Shown piece by piece: positions 54,032 through 64,000 of a stretch of DNA of 64,000 nt (position 1 is the first letter of the stretch; every line of letters starts with the position of its first letter). The stretch covers positions 1,054,001-1,118,000 of the forward strand of contig NZ_CP045929.1 of the NCBI RefSeq assembly GCF_009664835.1, given 5' to 3'. The position numbers were made by a program, and so were the translations under genes. The DNA comes from Allosaccharopolyspora coralli (GTDB lineage Bacteria; Actinomycetota; Actinomycetes; Mycobacteriales; Pseudonocardiaceae). The notes below the pieces were generated by a model, which was not told the origin of the DNA, searched no databases, and saw only the letters and a list, made by a program, of their open reading frames with translations.

Positions 54032-54694
54032 TCAGCCCTGTAGCGAGCGGAGTTCCTGGAGCTCGGCCTCCTGAGCGCCGACGATCTGCTCGGCGAGGCC
54101 GCGCATCCGCGGGTCCGAACCCTCCTCGAGCTGGGTCTGGGCCATCTCCACGGCACCTTCGTGGTGCTGGATCATCGCCTCGATCCACAGTCGATCGAAC
54201 TCCTCGCCGGAAGCCTGGCGCAGCGCGTCCATCGCCTCCGGGCTCACCATCCCGGACATGCCGCCCTGCTGCGGGGTCTCACCGCCCTGGCCCTGCTGCT
54301 CGCCGAGCCATGCCCGCATCTGCCCGATCTCCGGGCCCTGTGCCTGCGCGATCCGGCTCGCGAGGTCGCGCACCTGAGGGTTCTGCGACGTGCTCGTGGC
54401 CAGTTCGGAGAGCTCCAGTGCCTGCTCGTGGTGCGGCACCATCATCTGCGCGAACTGCTGGTCGGTGCTGCTCGGGCCTTCGCCTGCGCCCTCGCCTTGG
54501 CCGGGGCCCTGCCCCTGGCCCTGCTCGTCGCCGCTGCCCTGGCTGTTCTCCGGCCCGGCCGGCGCGATCTCCGACGGGGGCGGGGGCGTGCCCGGGGCGG
54601 GCGGATTCGAGCTGGGCGCCTCCGTCGACGGAGCGCAGCCCGCGAGCGCGAGACCTCCGGCCAGCAGGGCGCCGATGATCATGGTCCTACGCAC
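54032..54694 (-). CDS. DUF305 family lipoprotein
   Basis: 220 residues from GTG 54694 (GGAGGGG upstream). Lipoprotein signal RRTMIIGALLAGGLALAGC (lipobox LAGC, Cys ~20), a Pro-rich and Gly/Gln-rich linker (~25-70), then DUF305 with both paired-histidine motifs, MMVPHHEQALELSELA and EAMIQHHEGAVEMAQTQL. DUF305 proteins are ferritin-like four-helix bundles often linked to copper. It sits outside the cytoplasmic membrane. Divergent to ctaD, possibly relevant because oxidase assembly needs copper; that is inference. Confidence 0.9.
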   Translation of the reverse strand: MRRTMIIGALLAGGLALAGCAPSTEAPSSNPPAPGTPPPPSEIAPAGPENSQGSGDEQGQGQGPGQGEGAGEGPSSTDQQFAQMMVPHHEQALELSELATSTSQNPQVRDLASRIAQAQGPEIGQMRAWLGEQQGQGGETPQQGGMSGMVSPEAMDALRQASGEEFDRLWIEAMIQHHEGAVEMAQTQLEEGSDPRMRGLAEQIVGAQEAELQELRSLQG

Positions 54695-54893
54695 GTGTTC
54701 CCCTCCAGGGTGAGTCGTTCGTCCCCGGCCGGGCCGGGGACTGCGCCGCAGCGGGCGTCGAGGGCGGTCATGCCTTCTCCCGTAGGTTAACCGGCGTCCC
54801 GGCGCGTTTCGCGAGCACTCCGCTCCCGCGATCGCGCGATCGCCGGTCCGAGTCGTCCGGAGGTGTCCGGGTGTCGGGTCGATCTCATCGCTA

Positions 54894-54922
54894 CTGACTC
54901 CGACACCTGCCATGAATAGGGT
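54894..54922 (+). promoter_or_regulatory. Candidate housekeeping promoter of ctaD
   Basis: CTGACT (54894-54899) and TAGGGT (54917-54922) are 17 nt apart, which fits an actinobacterial sigma-70-type promoter. It lies ~150 nt before the ctaD start in a 380-bp region that contains no gene. A leader of this length is plausible. Confidence 0.5.
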
Positions 54923-55075
54923 GGCTACGGGCCGCCCGTACTCGCCCGAGTCGGTCGGACTACCATCATCAGCCGGCAGCGTGCGACGGCACCGTCTCCG
55001 CCTGCCGATCACCACGGCCCGCCGGGTCGGAGGGCTCTCCGGAGCCTGCAAGCTTTCGTCAGTGCAGGAGGCACC

Positions 55076-56851
55076 GTGACGGCCGTCGCGCCAGAGCCGA
55101 TCGCCACGCGCCCCGACCCGGCGCGCAAGTCGGTCAAGGGGTCGTTCTTCACGCAGATGCTGCGGACGACCGATCACAAGCAGATCGGCATCCTGTATCT
55201 CGTCACCTCGATGGCCTTCTTCCTGATCGGTGGCCTCATGGCCATGCTGATCCGGGGTGAGCTCGCGGTGCCGGGCATGCAGTTCCTGTCGCAGGAGCAG
55301 TACAACCAGCTGTTCACCATGCACGGCACGATCATGCTGCTGCTGTACGCGACGCCGATCCTGTTCGGGTTCGCCAACTACATCCTGCCGCTGCAGATCG
55401 GGTCCCCGGACGTGGCGTTCCCGCGCCTGAACGCCTTCAGCTTCTGGCTGTTCTCCCTCGGCGGGACGATCGTCATCAGCGGTTTCCTCGTGCCGGGCGG
55501 TGCCGCCGACTTCGGGTGGTTCGCCTACACCCCGCTGTCGGACGCGCTGCACTCACCTGGGCTCGGAGCCGATCTGTGGATCTCGGGCCTGCTGGTCTCA
55601 GGCCTGGGCACGATCCTCGGTGCGGTGAACATGATCACGACGGTCGTCTGCCTCCGCGCGCCCGGCATGACCATGTTCCGGATGCCGATCTTCACCTGGA
55701 ACATCCTGGTCACCAGCGTGCTGGTGTTGATGGCCTTCCCGATCCTGACCGCCGCACTGGCGGGCCTGCTGGCCGACCGGCAGCTCGGCGCGAACGTGTT
55801 CGACCCGGCCAACGGCGGCGTCATCCTCTGGCAGCACCTGTTCTGGTTCTTCGGCCACCCCGAGGTCTACATCGTCGCGCTGCCGTTCTTCGGCATCGTC
55901 TCCGAGATCTTCCCGGTCTTCAGCCGCAAGCCGCTGTTCGGCTACTCCGGGCTGGTGTACGCGACGCTGGGCATCGCGGCGCTGTCGGTGGTGGTGTGGG
56001 CGCACCACATGTACGCCACCGGCGCCGTGCTCTTGCCGTTCTTCGCCTTCACCACGTTCCTCATCGCGATCCCGACCGGCATGAAGTTCTTCAACTGGAT
56101 CGGCACCATGTGGCGCGGCCAGTTGACGTTCGAGACACCGATGATCTTCTCGGTCGGCTTCCTCGTGACGTTCTTGTTCGGTGGTCTGACGGGTGTGCTG
56201 CTCGCCGCGCCGCCGATCGACTTCCACGTCTCGGACACGTACTTCGTGGTGGCGCACTTCCACTACGTCCTCTACGGCACGATCGTGTTCGCCACCTTCG
56301 CCGGGATCTACTTCTGGTTCCCGAAGATGACCGGCCGGATGATGGACGAGCGTCTCGGCAAGCTGCACTTCTGGCTGACGTTCATCGGCTTCCACGCCAC
56401 GTTCCTGGTGCAGCACTGGCTCGGTAACGAGGGCATGCCGCGCCGCTACGCCGACTACCTGGAAAGCGACGGGTTCACATTCCTGAACACGTTCTCCACG
56501 GCGGGCGCGTTCCTGCTGGGCGCGTCGATGCTGCCGTTCCTGTGGAACGTGTTCAAGAGCTACCGTTACGGCGAGATCGTCGACGTCGACGACCCGTGGG
56601 GCTACGGCAACTCGCTGGAGTGGGCCACCTCGTGCCCGCCGCCGCGGCACAACTTCACCGAGCTGCCCCGGATCCGCTCCGAGCGGCCTGCCTTCGAGCT
56701 GCACTACCCGCACGTCGCCGAGCGGATGCGCCTGGAGGGCCACGTCGGGTTCACCGGCAAGCCGCTGGCGCACGCCGCGGTCTCGGAAGAGGCCGCACAG
56801 GCGATCGTGCCGCCCGAGCAGGGCGGCGATCGCGACCCGAAGGAGAAGTGA
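55076..56851 (+). CDS. ctaD: Cytochrome c oxidase subunit I (aa3-type)
   Basis: 591 residues from GTG 55076 (GCAGGAGG ribosome-binding site). Twelve transmembrane helices; heme a His in MHGTIMLLL (~82), CuB His and cross-linked Tyr in [13 protein letters not shown] (~260), CuB His pair in WAHHMYATG (~309), heme a3 and a His in [13 protein letters not shown] (~395). Proton-channel residues as in A-type oxidases. It reduces oxygen to water and pumps protons. The C-terminal tail is hydrophilic. In actinobacteria ctaD lies apart from ctaC/E, often next to serB, as seen here. Confidence 0.97.
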   Translation: MTAVAPEPIATRPDPARKSVKGSFFTQMLRTTDHKQIGILYLVTSMAFFLIGGLMAMLIRGELAVPGMQFLSQEQYNQLFTMHGTIMLLLYATPILFGFANYILPLQIGSPDVAFPRLNAFSFWLFSLGGTIVISGFLVPGGAADFGWFAYTPLSDALHSPGLGADLWISGLLVSGLGTILGAVNMITTVVCLRAPGMTMFRMPIFTWNILVTSVLVLMAFPILTAALAGLLADRQLGANVFDPANGGVILWQHLFWFFGHPEVYIVALPFFGIVSEIFPVFSRKPLFGYSGLVYATLGIAALSVVVWAHHMYATGAVLLPFFAFTTFLIAIPTGMKFFNWIGTMWRGQLTFETPMIFSVGFLVTFLFGGLTGVLLAAPPIDFHVSDTYFVVAHFHYVLYGTIVFATFAGIYFWFPKMTGRMMDERLGKLHFWLTFIGFHATFLVQHWLGNEGMPRRYADYLESDGFTFLNTFSTAGAFLLGASMLPFLWNVFKSYRYGEIVDVDDPWGYGNSLEWATSCPPPRHNFTELPRIRSERPAFELHYPHVAERMRLEGHVGFTGKPLAHAAVSEEAAQAIVPPEQGGDRDPKEK

Positions 56852-56901
56852 GGGGCCGCACGGATTGAATCCGCACGATCCCGAAGGAACAGCATGCGCA
56901 G

Positions 56902-56936
56902 GAACCCCGGTGCCCGGTTCGTCCGGCCCGGGGTTC
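56902..56936 (+). terminator. Intrinsic terminator behind ctaD
   Basis: GAACCCCGG (56902-56910) pairs with CCGGGGTTC (56928-56936); an inner CCGG-TTCGT-CCGG hairpin fills the loop. It is 50 nt beyond the ctaD stop. Confidence 0.7.
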
Positions 56937-57001
56937 TTCGCGTGGGGCGCGGCCGGGCGGAGTGGATCCGAATCGTTCCGGTGTGGCTCCGGTCATACTG
57001 A

Positions 57002-58402
<1,401 letters not shown>

Positions 58403-58412
58403 GGCGCAGCGG

Positions 58413-58456
58413 GCGTGAGCCTTTTTGGTGGCTATGACCACTAAAAAGGCTCACGC
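58413..58456. repeat. 44-nt hairpin repeat, copy 6
   Basis: Arms GCGTGAGCCTTTTTGGTGG and CCACTAAAAAGGCTCACGC (one mismatch), 10 nt beyond the serB stop and 20 nt before the PTH2 start. The genes on both sides run in the same direction, so termination here would separate them. Confidence 0.92.
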
Positions 58457-58476
58457 CATGGTGAGACAATGGCCGG

Positions 58477-59268
58477 GTGCTGAGTGCTGCCCCCGTGTTG
58501 AATCCGCTGCTCGCGCGCTATGCGACGTGGTTGTCGTTGTCCGGCGAGTCCACCCGGGACACCTCCGACGAGGAGCCCGACGAGGTCGTCCTGATGCCGC
58601 TGGTGCTGCGGATCGAACGCACCGAGCCGCCCCGGCGCACCGACCTGCTGGAAGCCGCTGCCGCCGCGTCGCTCGCGGTGTGTCTGGACGAGCGTTGCGC
58701 CGTCGGTGGCGAGTGGCACGAGGCGATGCACCGGTGGATCTCCGGGCGGATCCGGAAGGTCGCGCGCCGGGCGCGGGGTGCGCACTGGCGCGCGGTGCAG
58801 GACCTTCCCGGTCACACGTTCTCCGTGCACGGTGCACAGGTGCGGGCGTTGCTCCCAGCCCGGGTGGCCGACATGCCGAAGGAACTCACCCGGCTGCAGA
58901 TCTCCGGCAGTGAACTCGACACCGACGACCCGGGGCAGGCCCCCGCGGGGCTGCCCGTGTTGTGGCTGAACCCCGACGTGGGAATGAGCGCCGGGAAGAC
59001 GGCAGCTCAGGTCGGGCACGCCACGATGATCCTCGCCGCGCAGCTGCACGGTGACGGCGACGACGAGGGGCTCGAGCGGTGGTCGGCCGCCGACTACCGC
59101 TGCGCGGTGCGCACGCCGGAACCGGCCGTCTGGAACGCGCTGCACACCGGCGACTCGGCGAGCGCGTGGCGCGAGCACCGGGTGGCGGCGGTGCGGGACG
59201 CCGGGTTCACCGAGATCGACCCCGGCACGATCACGGTGCTCGCGCAGTGGCAGGAGCCGGTGAGCTGA
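58477..59268 (+). CDS. Peptidyl-tRNA hydrolase PTH2-like protein
   Basis: 263 residues from GTG 58477. The C-terminal ~110 residues carry the PTH2 hallmark VGMSAGKTAAQVGHATMILA (~168-187), and later ALHTGDSASAWREHRVAAVR and the FTEIDPGTITVLA end. The N-terminal half (~1-150) is a helical extension (VVLMPLVLRIERTEPPRRTD, EWHEAMHRWISGRIRKVARR) found in actinobacterial members. PTH2 enzymes release peptidyl-tRNA; in bacteria with Pth1 this is an accessory copy. Activity not certain. Ends 4 nt from the convergent reductase. Confidence 0.85.
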   Translation: MLSAAPVLNPLLARYATWLSLSGESTRDTSDEEPDEVVLMPLVLRIERTEPPRRTDLLEAAAAASLAVCLDERCAVGGEWHEAMHRWISGRIRKVARRARGAHWRAVQDLPGHTFSVHGAQVRALLPARVADMPKELTRLQISGSELDTDDPGQAPAGLPVLWLNPDVGMSAGKTAAQVGHATMILAAQLHGDGDDEGLERWSAADYRCAVRTPEPAVWNALHTGDSASAWREHRVAAVRDAGFTEIDPGTITVLAQWQEPVS

Positions 59269-59272
59269 CGGA

Positions 59273-60307
59273 TCATACCTCGCCGCGCAGGTGCCGGTCG
59301 CGCTGGTCCAGCCCGAGCGGGCCGTACGGGTAGTCCGGCGCGCCGGGGTCGCTCGCGGCGTCGAGGCGGCCGGTCTCCTCGGCGGTGAGCCGCACGTCGA
59401 CGGCGGCGAGGTTGGCGTCGAGCTGTTCCAGGGTGCGAGCCCCGAGGATCACCGAGGTCACCGCGGGGCGGTCGGACAGCCACGCCAGCGCCACCTGTGC
59501 CATGGACACTCCGCGCTCGTCGGCCACGGCGCGGACCGCGTCGACGACGTCCCACGTGCGCTGCTCGGTGTTGCGACGGTCGTAGCCCTCCATTCCGCGA
59601 GCCGGGTTCTCGCCGAGGCGGGTGGCGCCATCGGGGGCACTGTCCCGGGTGTACTTGCCGGTGAGCCAGCCGCCGCCCAGCGGTGACCACGGCAGCAGCC
59701 CGAGCCCGTTGGCCTGCACGGCGGGCACGATCTCGAACTCGGTCTCGCGGGCGAGCAGGTTGTACTGCGGTTGCAGCGTCAGCGGCGCGGTGAGCCCGCG
59801 GAACTCGGCGACGTCCACGGCGCGCTGCAGTTGCCAGCCGGTGAAGTTCGACAGTCCGAGGTAATGCACCTTGCCCGCGCTGACCGCGTCGTCCACGAAG
59901 GACAGCGTTTCCTCCAGCGGTGTGTACGGGTCGAACGCGTGCAGCTGATAGAGGTCGACCGTCTCGACACCGAGCCTGCGCAGCGAGGCGTCCAGTGCGG
60001 ACGCGAGGTGTTTGCGGGAGAGTCCCCGGTCGTTGGGCCCACGGCCGGTCGGGAAGCGGCCCTTCGTGGCCAGCACGATCTGTTCGCGGGCAGCAGGGCC
60101 GCGCTTGTCCAGCCATGAGCCGATGATCTGCTCGGCGGCTCCGGCGGTGTAGACGTCGGCGGTGTCGACGAGGGTGCCGCCCACCTCGACGAAGCGGTCG
60201 AGTTGCGCGTGGGAGCCCGACTCGTCGGTTTCGTTGCCGAAGGTCATGGTGCCGAGCGCGTACGTCGACACGGCACAGCCACTGCCGCCCAAGGTCCGGT
60301 AGTGCAC
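59273..60307 (-). CDS. Aldo/keto reductase
   Basis: 344 residues. AKR TIM barrel with the catalytic tetrad: Asp and Tyr in DTADVYTAG (~48-53), Lys in VLATKGRFP (~80), His in YQLHAFDPYTP (~123). NADPH-binding C-terminus with SVILGARTLEQLDANL. The LGTMTFGNETDESG start is typical for AKR12-like bacterial reductases of unknown carbonyl substrates. Single gene, convergent with PTH2. Confidence 0.93.
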   Translation of the reverse strand: MHYRTLGGSGCAVSTYALGTMTFGNETDESGSHAQLDRFVEVGGTLVDTADVYTAGAAEQIIGSWLDKRGPAAREQIVLATKGRFPTGRGPNDRGLSRKHLASALDASLRRLGVETVDLYQLHAFDPYTPLEETLSFVDDAVSAGKVHYLGLSNFTGWQLQRAVDVAEFRGLTAPLTLQPQYNLLARETEFEIVPAVQANGLGLLPWSPLGGGWLTGKYTRDSAPDGATRLGENPARGMEGYDRRNTEQRTWDVVDAVRAVADERGVSMAQVALAWLSDRPAVTSVILGARTLEQLDANLAAVDVRLTAEETGRLDAASDPGAPDYPYGPLGLDQRDRHLRGEV

Positions 60308-60469
60308 GACACCCTCCCGAGATCGATTCAGTCCCTACTGAGCCCCGTCGCGGGACTCCGCTGATCAGCGTCGGTCCAGGGTACGTGTCGCAGTCTCTCG
60401 AGGACGGAGGCCGCACACAGCTCACCAGGGCCGCAAGTCGACTCGGAGACTGTGTCCCGCCGGAGAGGG

Positions 60470-60512
60470 GCGTGAGTCTTTTTGGTTGCTATAACCACCA
60501 AAAAGACTCACG
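60470..60512. repeat. 44-nt hairpin repeat, copy 7
   Basis: Arms GCGTGAGTCTTTTTGGTTG and CACCAAAAAGACTCACG, loop CTATAA. It lies in the divergent space between the aldo/keto reductase and the NmrA-like gene, 88 nt before the latter's start. That is an unusual place for a terminator, as no gene ends here. Confidence 0.9.
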
Positions 60513-60599
60513 TGTCGGTACGGGCCCGGGTCATCGCAACCGCCCGCATTCGTGTGAGTGGTGGTCATGGGGCCGGTGGCTCCGTATAGCGTGGAGTCC

Positions 60600-61427
60600 A
60601 TGTTCTTGGTCACAGGGGCTTCGGGCCGCGTCGGGCGGCACATGCTCGACGGCTTCCGCGAAGCCGGTCTTGCCGTTCGCGCCGTGTCGCGAGATCCGGA
60701 CGGCGCCTCGCTGCCGGAGGACACCGAGCCGTACCGAGCCGACCTGACCCGTCCGGATTCGCTCGCGGCCGCCCTGCGCGGTGTCGAGGTCCTGCACCTG
60801 ATCGTCTCCGGGGCCGAAGTGCCGATCCTGGAGCTCGCCCGACGGGCCGGGGTGCGGCACGTGGTGCTGCTGTCCTCGCGGCTGGTCGACACCCAGCCCG
60901 CCAACGTCCTCGCGTTGCGGCACCTCCGTGCGGAAGAGGCCGTGCGCGCGAGTGGTTTGTCGTGGACGTTCGTTCGCCCCGTCCAGTACAACTCGAACGC
61001 GCTGCGCTATGCGCAGGACCTGCGCGAGGGGAGTGTCGTGCGCGCGCCGTTCCCGAAGACCGCGCTGCCGCTGATCGACCCCGCCGATGTCGCCGCCGTC
61101 GCCGTCACGGCCATGACCGGCGAGAACCACGGCGGGCAAATCTACTCGCTGACCGGTCCCGAAGCGCTGACCCCGCCTCAGCAGGTCGCGACCCTCGCCG
61201 CGGTGTTGGGGCGTGAGCTGACGTTCGAGGAGATCGGCCCGCAGCAGGCACGTGAACGAATGGAGCCGGACGTGTCGTGGGTCCTCGCGGACGCCGTCCT
61301 CGACGCGGTCGGCGGCTCCTCCGACGTCGACGCCGAGATCCTGCCGGGTGTCGAGAACGTGACCGGAAAGCCGCCCCGCACCTTCGGGCAATGGGCCTGG
61401 GACCACCGAGCCCACTTCAGCGGCTGA
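60600..61427 (+). CDS. NmrA/SDR-like NAD(P)-binding protein
   Basis: 275 residues from ATG 60600 (GTGGAG upstream). Rossmann loop FLVTGASGRVGRHMLDGF (~2-19), the second strand AVRAVSRDPD and RADLTRPDSLAAAL as in atypical SDR (NmrA-like) proteins, VVLLSSRLVD in place of the usual catalytic Tyr-Lys, and WTFVRPVQYNSNALRYAQDL. Such proteins reduce quinones (QOR2) or act as redox sensors. Substrate unknown. Single gene. Confidence 0.9.
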   Translation: MFLVTGASGRVGRHMLDGFREAGLAVRAVSRDPDGASLPEDTEPYRADLTRPDSLAAALRGVEVLHLIVSGAEVPILELARRAGVRHVVLLSSRLVDTQPANVLALRHLRAEEAVRASGLSWTFVRPVQYNSNALRYAQDLREGSVVRAPFPKTALPLIDPADVAAVAVTAMTGENHGGQIYSLTGPEALTPPQQVATLAAVLGRELTFEEIGPQQARERMEPDVSWVLADAVLDAVGGSSDVDAEILPGVENVTGKPPRTFGQWAWDHRAHFSG

Positions 61428-61520
61428 CGTGCTGGTTCTGGTTGAGGTCACGCGGGATATGGGTTGTGACCAGGCACACCTCGCCGACGTTGTTCCCTGC
61501 CTACGCAGGCCGGCCACCGG

Positions 61521-61559
61521 CGGGTTCTCACCTCGTGGCCGGCGTGGACAGCGTCGACG
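61521..61559. repeat. 39-nt repeat, shared with 19469-19507 (inverted)
   Basis: CGGGTTCTCACCTCGTGGCC followed by GGCGTGGACAGCGTCGACG; about three differences from the other copy. Lies in the 180-bp space between NmrA-like and EcfT genes. No function recognised. Confidence 0.65.
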
Positions 61560-61609
61560 TAGTGTAGGGCGCTACTCGATGTCGACGAGCCCGCAGCCAG
61601 TGCGAATAC

Positions 61610-62215
61610 TCAGTCGTCGCCGATGCCTCGGGCTGCTAGTGCTTCACCGAGCTCGTCGGAGTGGCGGACGGTCCGGACCATCAAGGGGATCGCGAAGGCC
61701 GAAACCGAGCCTTGGATGCCGCGTGCTCGCTGCGCCTCCCGCGTTTCCCGCGCGATGCTGGACACGGCCGCGACGGCCTGGAGCGTGAGTCCGACGAGCA
61801 GGCCGAGCCGCTCGGGCTGCACCCCGAACCGGTCGAGTGGGCGCAGGCCGCGCTCGACGGCCGTGATCAGGTCGTCGATCCGGGTGGTCAGGGTGAACAG
61901 GTTCGCCGCGCCGATCGCGGCGAGGATCCGCAGGCTCACGACCTCCGCGCGTTCCAGGTCCAGTAGCCACCACTGGATCAAGAACACGAACGCCACGAGC
62001 GGCAGCGCGACCTTGGCGACGTGCAGGCATCGTGCGGGCGGGATCTGCGCGAACCCGTAGGCGACGCAGACCCCGACCACGAGCCCGAGTTGGTGCACCG
62101 GCTCCGGCAGCAGCACCACGAGCAGCGCGAACCCGAGCAGCATGAGGAACTTGCCGCCTGCCGGGATGCGATGCAGCAGGCTCGTGCCCGGATGGTGCAG
62201 TCCGACGAGCGTCAC
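61610..62215 (-). CDS. Energy-coupling factor transporter transmembrane protein (EcfT/CbiQ family)
   Basis: 201 residues from GTG 62215, overlapping the ATPase stop by GTGA. Hydrophobic helices KFLMLLGFALLVVLLPEPVH, LGLVVGVCVAYGFA, VALPLVAFVFLIQWWL and further. Both coupling motifs are present: Ala-Arg-Gly in EAQRARGIQG (~168) and in EALAARGIGDD (~196), which contact the ATPase. It forms the T component of a vitamin or metal ECF importer. The S component that would give substrate specificity is not in the window. Confidence 0.9.
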   Translation of the reverse strand: MTLVGLHHPGTSLLHRIPAGGKFLMLLGFALLVVLLPEPVHQLGLVVGVCVAYGFAQIPPARCLHVAKVALPLVAFVFLIQWWLLDLERAEVVSLRILAAIGAANLFTLTTRIDDLITAVERGLRPLDRFGVQPERLGLLVGLTLQAVAAVSSIARETREAQRARGIQGSVSAFAIPLMVRTVRHSDELGEALAARGIGDD

Positions 62216-62901
62216 GCGACCACCTCCCGGTAGTGGCGCAGCGCCGGTTCGGGCTTGTCGTCGGCGACGACCCGGCCGTGCTCGAACACGATCACCCGGT
62301 CGAAGTTCTCCAGCAGGTCCAGATCGTGCGTGACGAGCAGGACCTGCTGGCGCAGCGTGTGCAGCACGTCGACGAAGTGGCGCTTGTTGCGCAGGTCCAG
62401 CAGTGTCGTCGGCTCGTCGCAGACCAGCACGTCCGGCTCCAGCACGAGCATCGAGCACAGCGCGAGCAGCTGCTTCTGGCCGCCGGAGAGCTGGTGCGCC
62501 GGGTGCTCGTCGTAGCCGCCGAGGCCGTGTTCGGCCAGCACCTCGCTCGCTCGCCTGCGCCGCTGCTCCTTGGACAGGCCCTGTCTGCGCAGCGAGAACG
62601 CCACGTCTTCGGCTGCCGTGGGCATCACGATCTGGCTGTCCGGGTTGGTGAACAGGAAACCGACGCGCTTGCGGACCTCGCGACCGGACTTCACCGGGTC
62701 GCGGCCGCCGACCCGCACCGCTCCGCGGGCCGGGTGGACGAGGCCGTTGACGGTGCGAGCCAGCGTCGACTTGCCGGAACCGTTCGCGCCGACGAACGCG
62801 ACGCGCGGCTCGGTCAGCCGCAACGACACGCCCGTCAGGACGGTGCGGTCGTCGTAGTCGTGCCCGACCGCGTCGAATTCGATCGTGTGTTCCACAGTCA
62901 T
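62212..62901 (-). CDS. Energy-coupling factor transporter ATPase (ABC)
   Basis: 229 residues from ATG 62901 in an ATGA overlap with the thiolase stop. Walker A VAFVGANGSGKSTLARTVNG (~33-52), Q-loop LFTNPDSQIVMPT, signature LSGGQKQLLALCSML (~135), Walker B DVLVCDEPTTLLDLRN (~157) and switch His LLVTHDLDLL. The DEPTTLLD box and NPDSQIV are typical for CbiO/BioM-type ECF ATPases. A single ATPase would act as homodimer, as in BioMNY. Energises import with EcfT, the next gene. Confidence 0.93.
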   Translation of the reverse strand: MTVEHTIEFDAVGHDYDDRTVLTGVSLRLTEPRVAFVGANGSGKSTLARTVNGLVHPARGAVRVGGRDPVKSGREVRKRVGFLFTNPDSQIVMPTAAEDVAFSLRRQGLSKEQRRRRASEVLAEHGLGGYDEHPAHQLSGGQKQLLALCSMLVLEPDVLVCDEPTTLLDLRNKRHFVDVLHTLRQQVLLVTHDLDLLENFDRVIVFEHGRVVADDKPEPALRHYREVVA

Positions 62902-64000
62902 TCCACTCGCTCCCACGTCGCCGCGACCCCGAGCCCACCACCGGACGACAGCGCGGTGAGGGCGGTGCGGGGGCCGTCGGCCCGCACGGTCCGGGTGAAG
63001 GTTCGCACAGCCAGTACTGCGCCGGACGCCCCCCATGGGTGTCCGAGCGCGATCGCGCCTCCATCACCGCTGACCGTGTGCTCGTCGATCCCGACCGCGT
63101 CCAGGCAGGCCAAGGTCTGCCCGGCGAAAGCCTCGTTGAACTCCACCACCCCGGGGACAGCGTCCCGCATCACCGCGCGCATCGCAGGCACGGCCCCGAG
63201 GCCCAGACGGTTAGGGTCGACGCCGCTGGTCCGAGCGTCGATGAGGCGCAGGCCGGGCAGGCCCCACTCGCGCCGTTTGCGCTCCGTAGTCATCAGCACG
63301 ACGGCAGCACCGTCGTTGACGCCGCACGAGTTCGCCGCGGTTGCGGTGCCGTTCGCTCCGAACGCCGGGCGGAACCGGGCGAGCCGCCGCTCGCTGAATC
63401 CTTCTCGCGGCCGTTGGTCGGTGTCGACCCCGCCGACCGGAACGAGCTCCGCCTCGAAGCGCCCGTCGCGCCGCGCGGCCACGGCACGCGCGTGGCTGCG
63501 CACGGCGAAGGCGTCCTGCCGCTGGCGGGAGATCCCCGCCTCGGCGGCGATCAGGTCCGCGGCCGGGCCCATGTCGGGGTCACCGATCTCGGCGGGTGCG
63601 AACGGGGCGCGCGAGTAGAACACCGGCGGGTCCGAGGCCGATCTCGGGCGCCACGCCCGCCACGGCGCCGTCGACACGCTCTCGACGCCGCCCGCCAGGT
63701 ACACCTCGCCCATGCCCGCGCGGATCATCGCAGCGGCGGTGACGATCGCGGACAGCCCGCTCGCGCATTGGCGATCCACAGTGGATCCTGGCGTGTCGTG
63801 GCCGAGGCCCGCACTCAGCGCTGTGACCCGAGCCGGATTGCCACCCGGGCCGAGTACGTTGCCGAGGATCACCTCGTCCACCGTCGCCGCCTCGACCCCG
63901 GTGTCGCCGAGCACCGCCCGCACCACCGGAGCGGCGAGCCGTTCGACCGGGAGGTGCCGCAGCGAACCGCCGGTCTCTCCGATCGGCGTCCGCCGCGCGG
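62898..64000 (-). CDS. Thiolase family protein (acetyl-CoA acyltransferase), N-terminus beyond the window
   Basis: The frame is open to the window edge and shows RTPIGETGGSL at the start of the thiolase fold, so only a few residues are missing. The acylated Cys is in VDRQCASGLSAIVTAAAMI; NEAFAGQTLACLDAVG and GGAIALGHPWGASGAVLAV give Asn and His. The second catalytic Cys, normally in a C-x-G motif before GGGxGxA, is replaced by Ser (TALSSGGGLGVAAT). That change argues for lower or altered activity. It overlaps the ECF ATPase gene by 4 nt, an unusual operon partner. Confidence 0.88.
   Translation of the reverse strand, partial: ARRTPIGETGGSLRHLPVERLAAPVVRAVLGDTGVEAATVDEVILGNVLGPGGNPARVTALSAGLGHDTPGSTVDRQCASGLSAIVTAAAMIRAGMGEVYLAGGVESVSTAPWRAWRPRSASDPPVFYSRAPFAPAEIGDPDMGPAADLIAAEAGISRQRQDAFAVRSHARAVAARRDGRFEAELVPVGGVDTDQRPREGFSERRLARFRPAFGANGTATAANSCGVNDGAAVVLMTTERKRREWGLPGLRLIDARTSGVDPNRLGLGAVPAMRAVMRDAVPGVVEFNEAFAGQTLACLDAVGIDEHTVSGDGGAIALGHPWGASGAVLAVRTFTRTVRADGPRTALTALSSGGGLGVAATWERVE

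Noticed and set aside
53659-54156. Long open frames with Arg/Thr/Ala/Pro/His repeats (both strands)
   Set aside because: They are translations of the 30-34 bp minisatellite; the frames have no start context and overlap the real DUF305 gene.

Overview
The window is 64 kb of high-GC actinobacterial chromosome. Gene content (SDH with a single long membrane anchor, furA-katG, NDMA-dependent alcohol dehydrogenase, FadE10-like acyl-CoA dehydrogenase, DUF574 methyltransferase, S37 peptidase, many GTG starts) points to a Pseudonocardiaceae-like bacterium such as Saccharomonospora or Amycolatopsis. That placement is an inference from gene families, not from a search.

Positions 1-9.6 kb are accessory DNA. 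A truncated IS3-family element is cut by the left edge of the window. A lower-GC four-gene operon (3846 to 1380, minus strand) encodes a SAV_915-like protein, a small WXG100-like protein, a large WXG-like protein with a hydrophobic glycine-rich C-terminus, and a PH-like membrane protein; it looks like a type VII secretion substrate cassette. A tyrosine integrase lies next to a tRNA/tmRNA 3'-end fragment. Two complete IS3-family elements follow, one of which splits a DUF2798 gene. A 48-nt direct repeat (4558-4605 and 9367-9414) may mark the ends of an integrated element, and a flavin monooxygenase gene is cut off at the right repeat.

Positions 9.6-22 kb hold maleylacetate reductase, a pRiA4b ORF-3-like protein, STM3941-like and frameshifted membrane proteins, the furA-katG peroxide-defence operon, two VOC proteins, DoxX, a membrane Ser/Thr kinase with a membrane partner, a DUF6131 peptide and a BCCT choline/betaine-type transporter.

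Positions 22-41 kb are mainly lipid and organic-acid metabolism with local regulators: a translationally coupled FadE pair, PAP2 phosphatase, acyl-CoA ligase with a TetR regulator, an MHS-type MFS transporter facing a phosphotriesterase-like hydrolase, a second TetR with a quinone oxidoreductase, an amino-acid permease divergent from IclR, a HutC-like GntR, a DUF574 methyltransferase, a FadE10-like enzyme, a PAS protein and an O-methyltransferase.

Positions 41-64 kb contain PspC, a secreted CHAP protein, S37 and S8 secreted peptidases, NDMA-dependent alcohol dehydrogenase, a succinate dehydrogenase operon, a VanZ-like protein, an SDR, a DUF305 lipoprotein, ctaD, serB, PTH2, an aldo/keto reductase, an NmrA-like protein, and a minus-strand operon of thiolase, ECF ATPase and EcfT that runs off the right edge.

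Two dispersed palindromic repeat families punctuate the intergenic spaces. One is a 44-nt hairpin in seven copies. The other is a 90-210 bp MITE-like element in six copies, mostly between convergent genes. A minisatellite of hairpin units lies at 53.7-54.0 kb.
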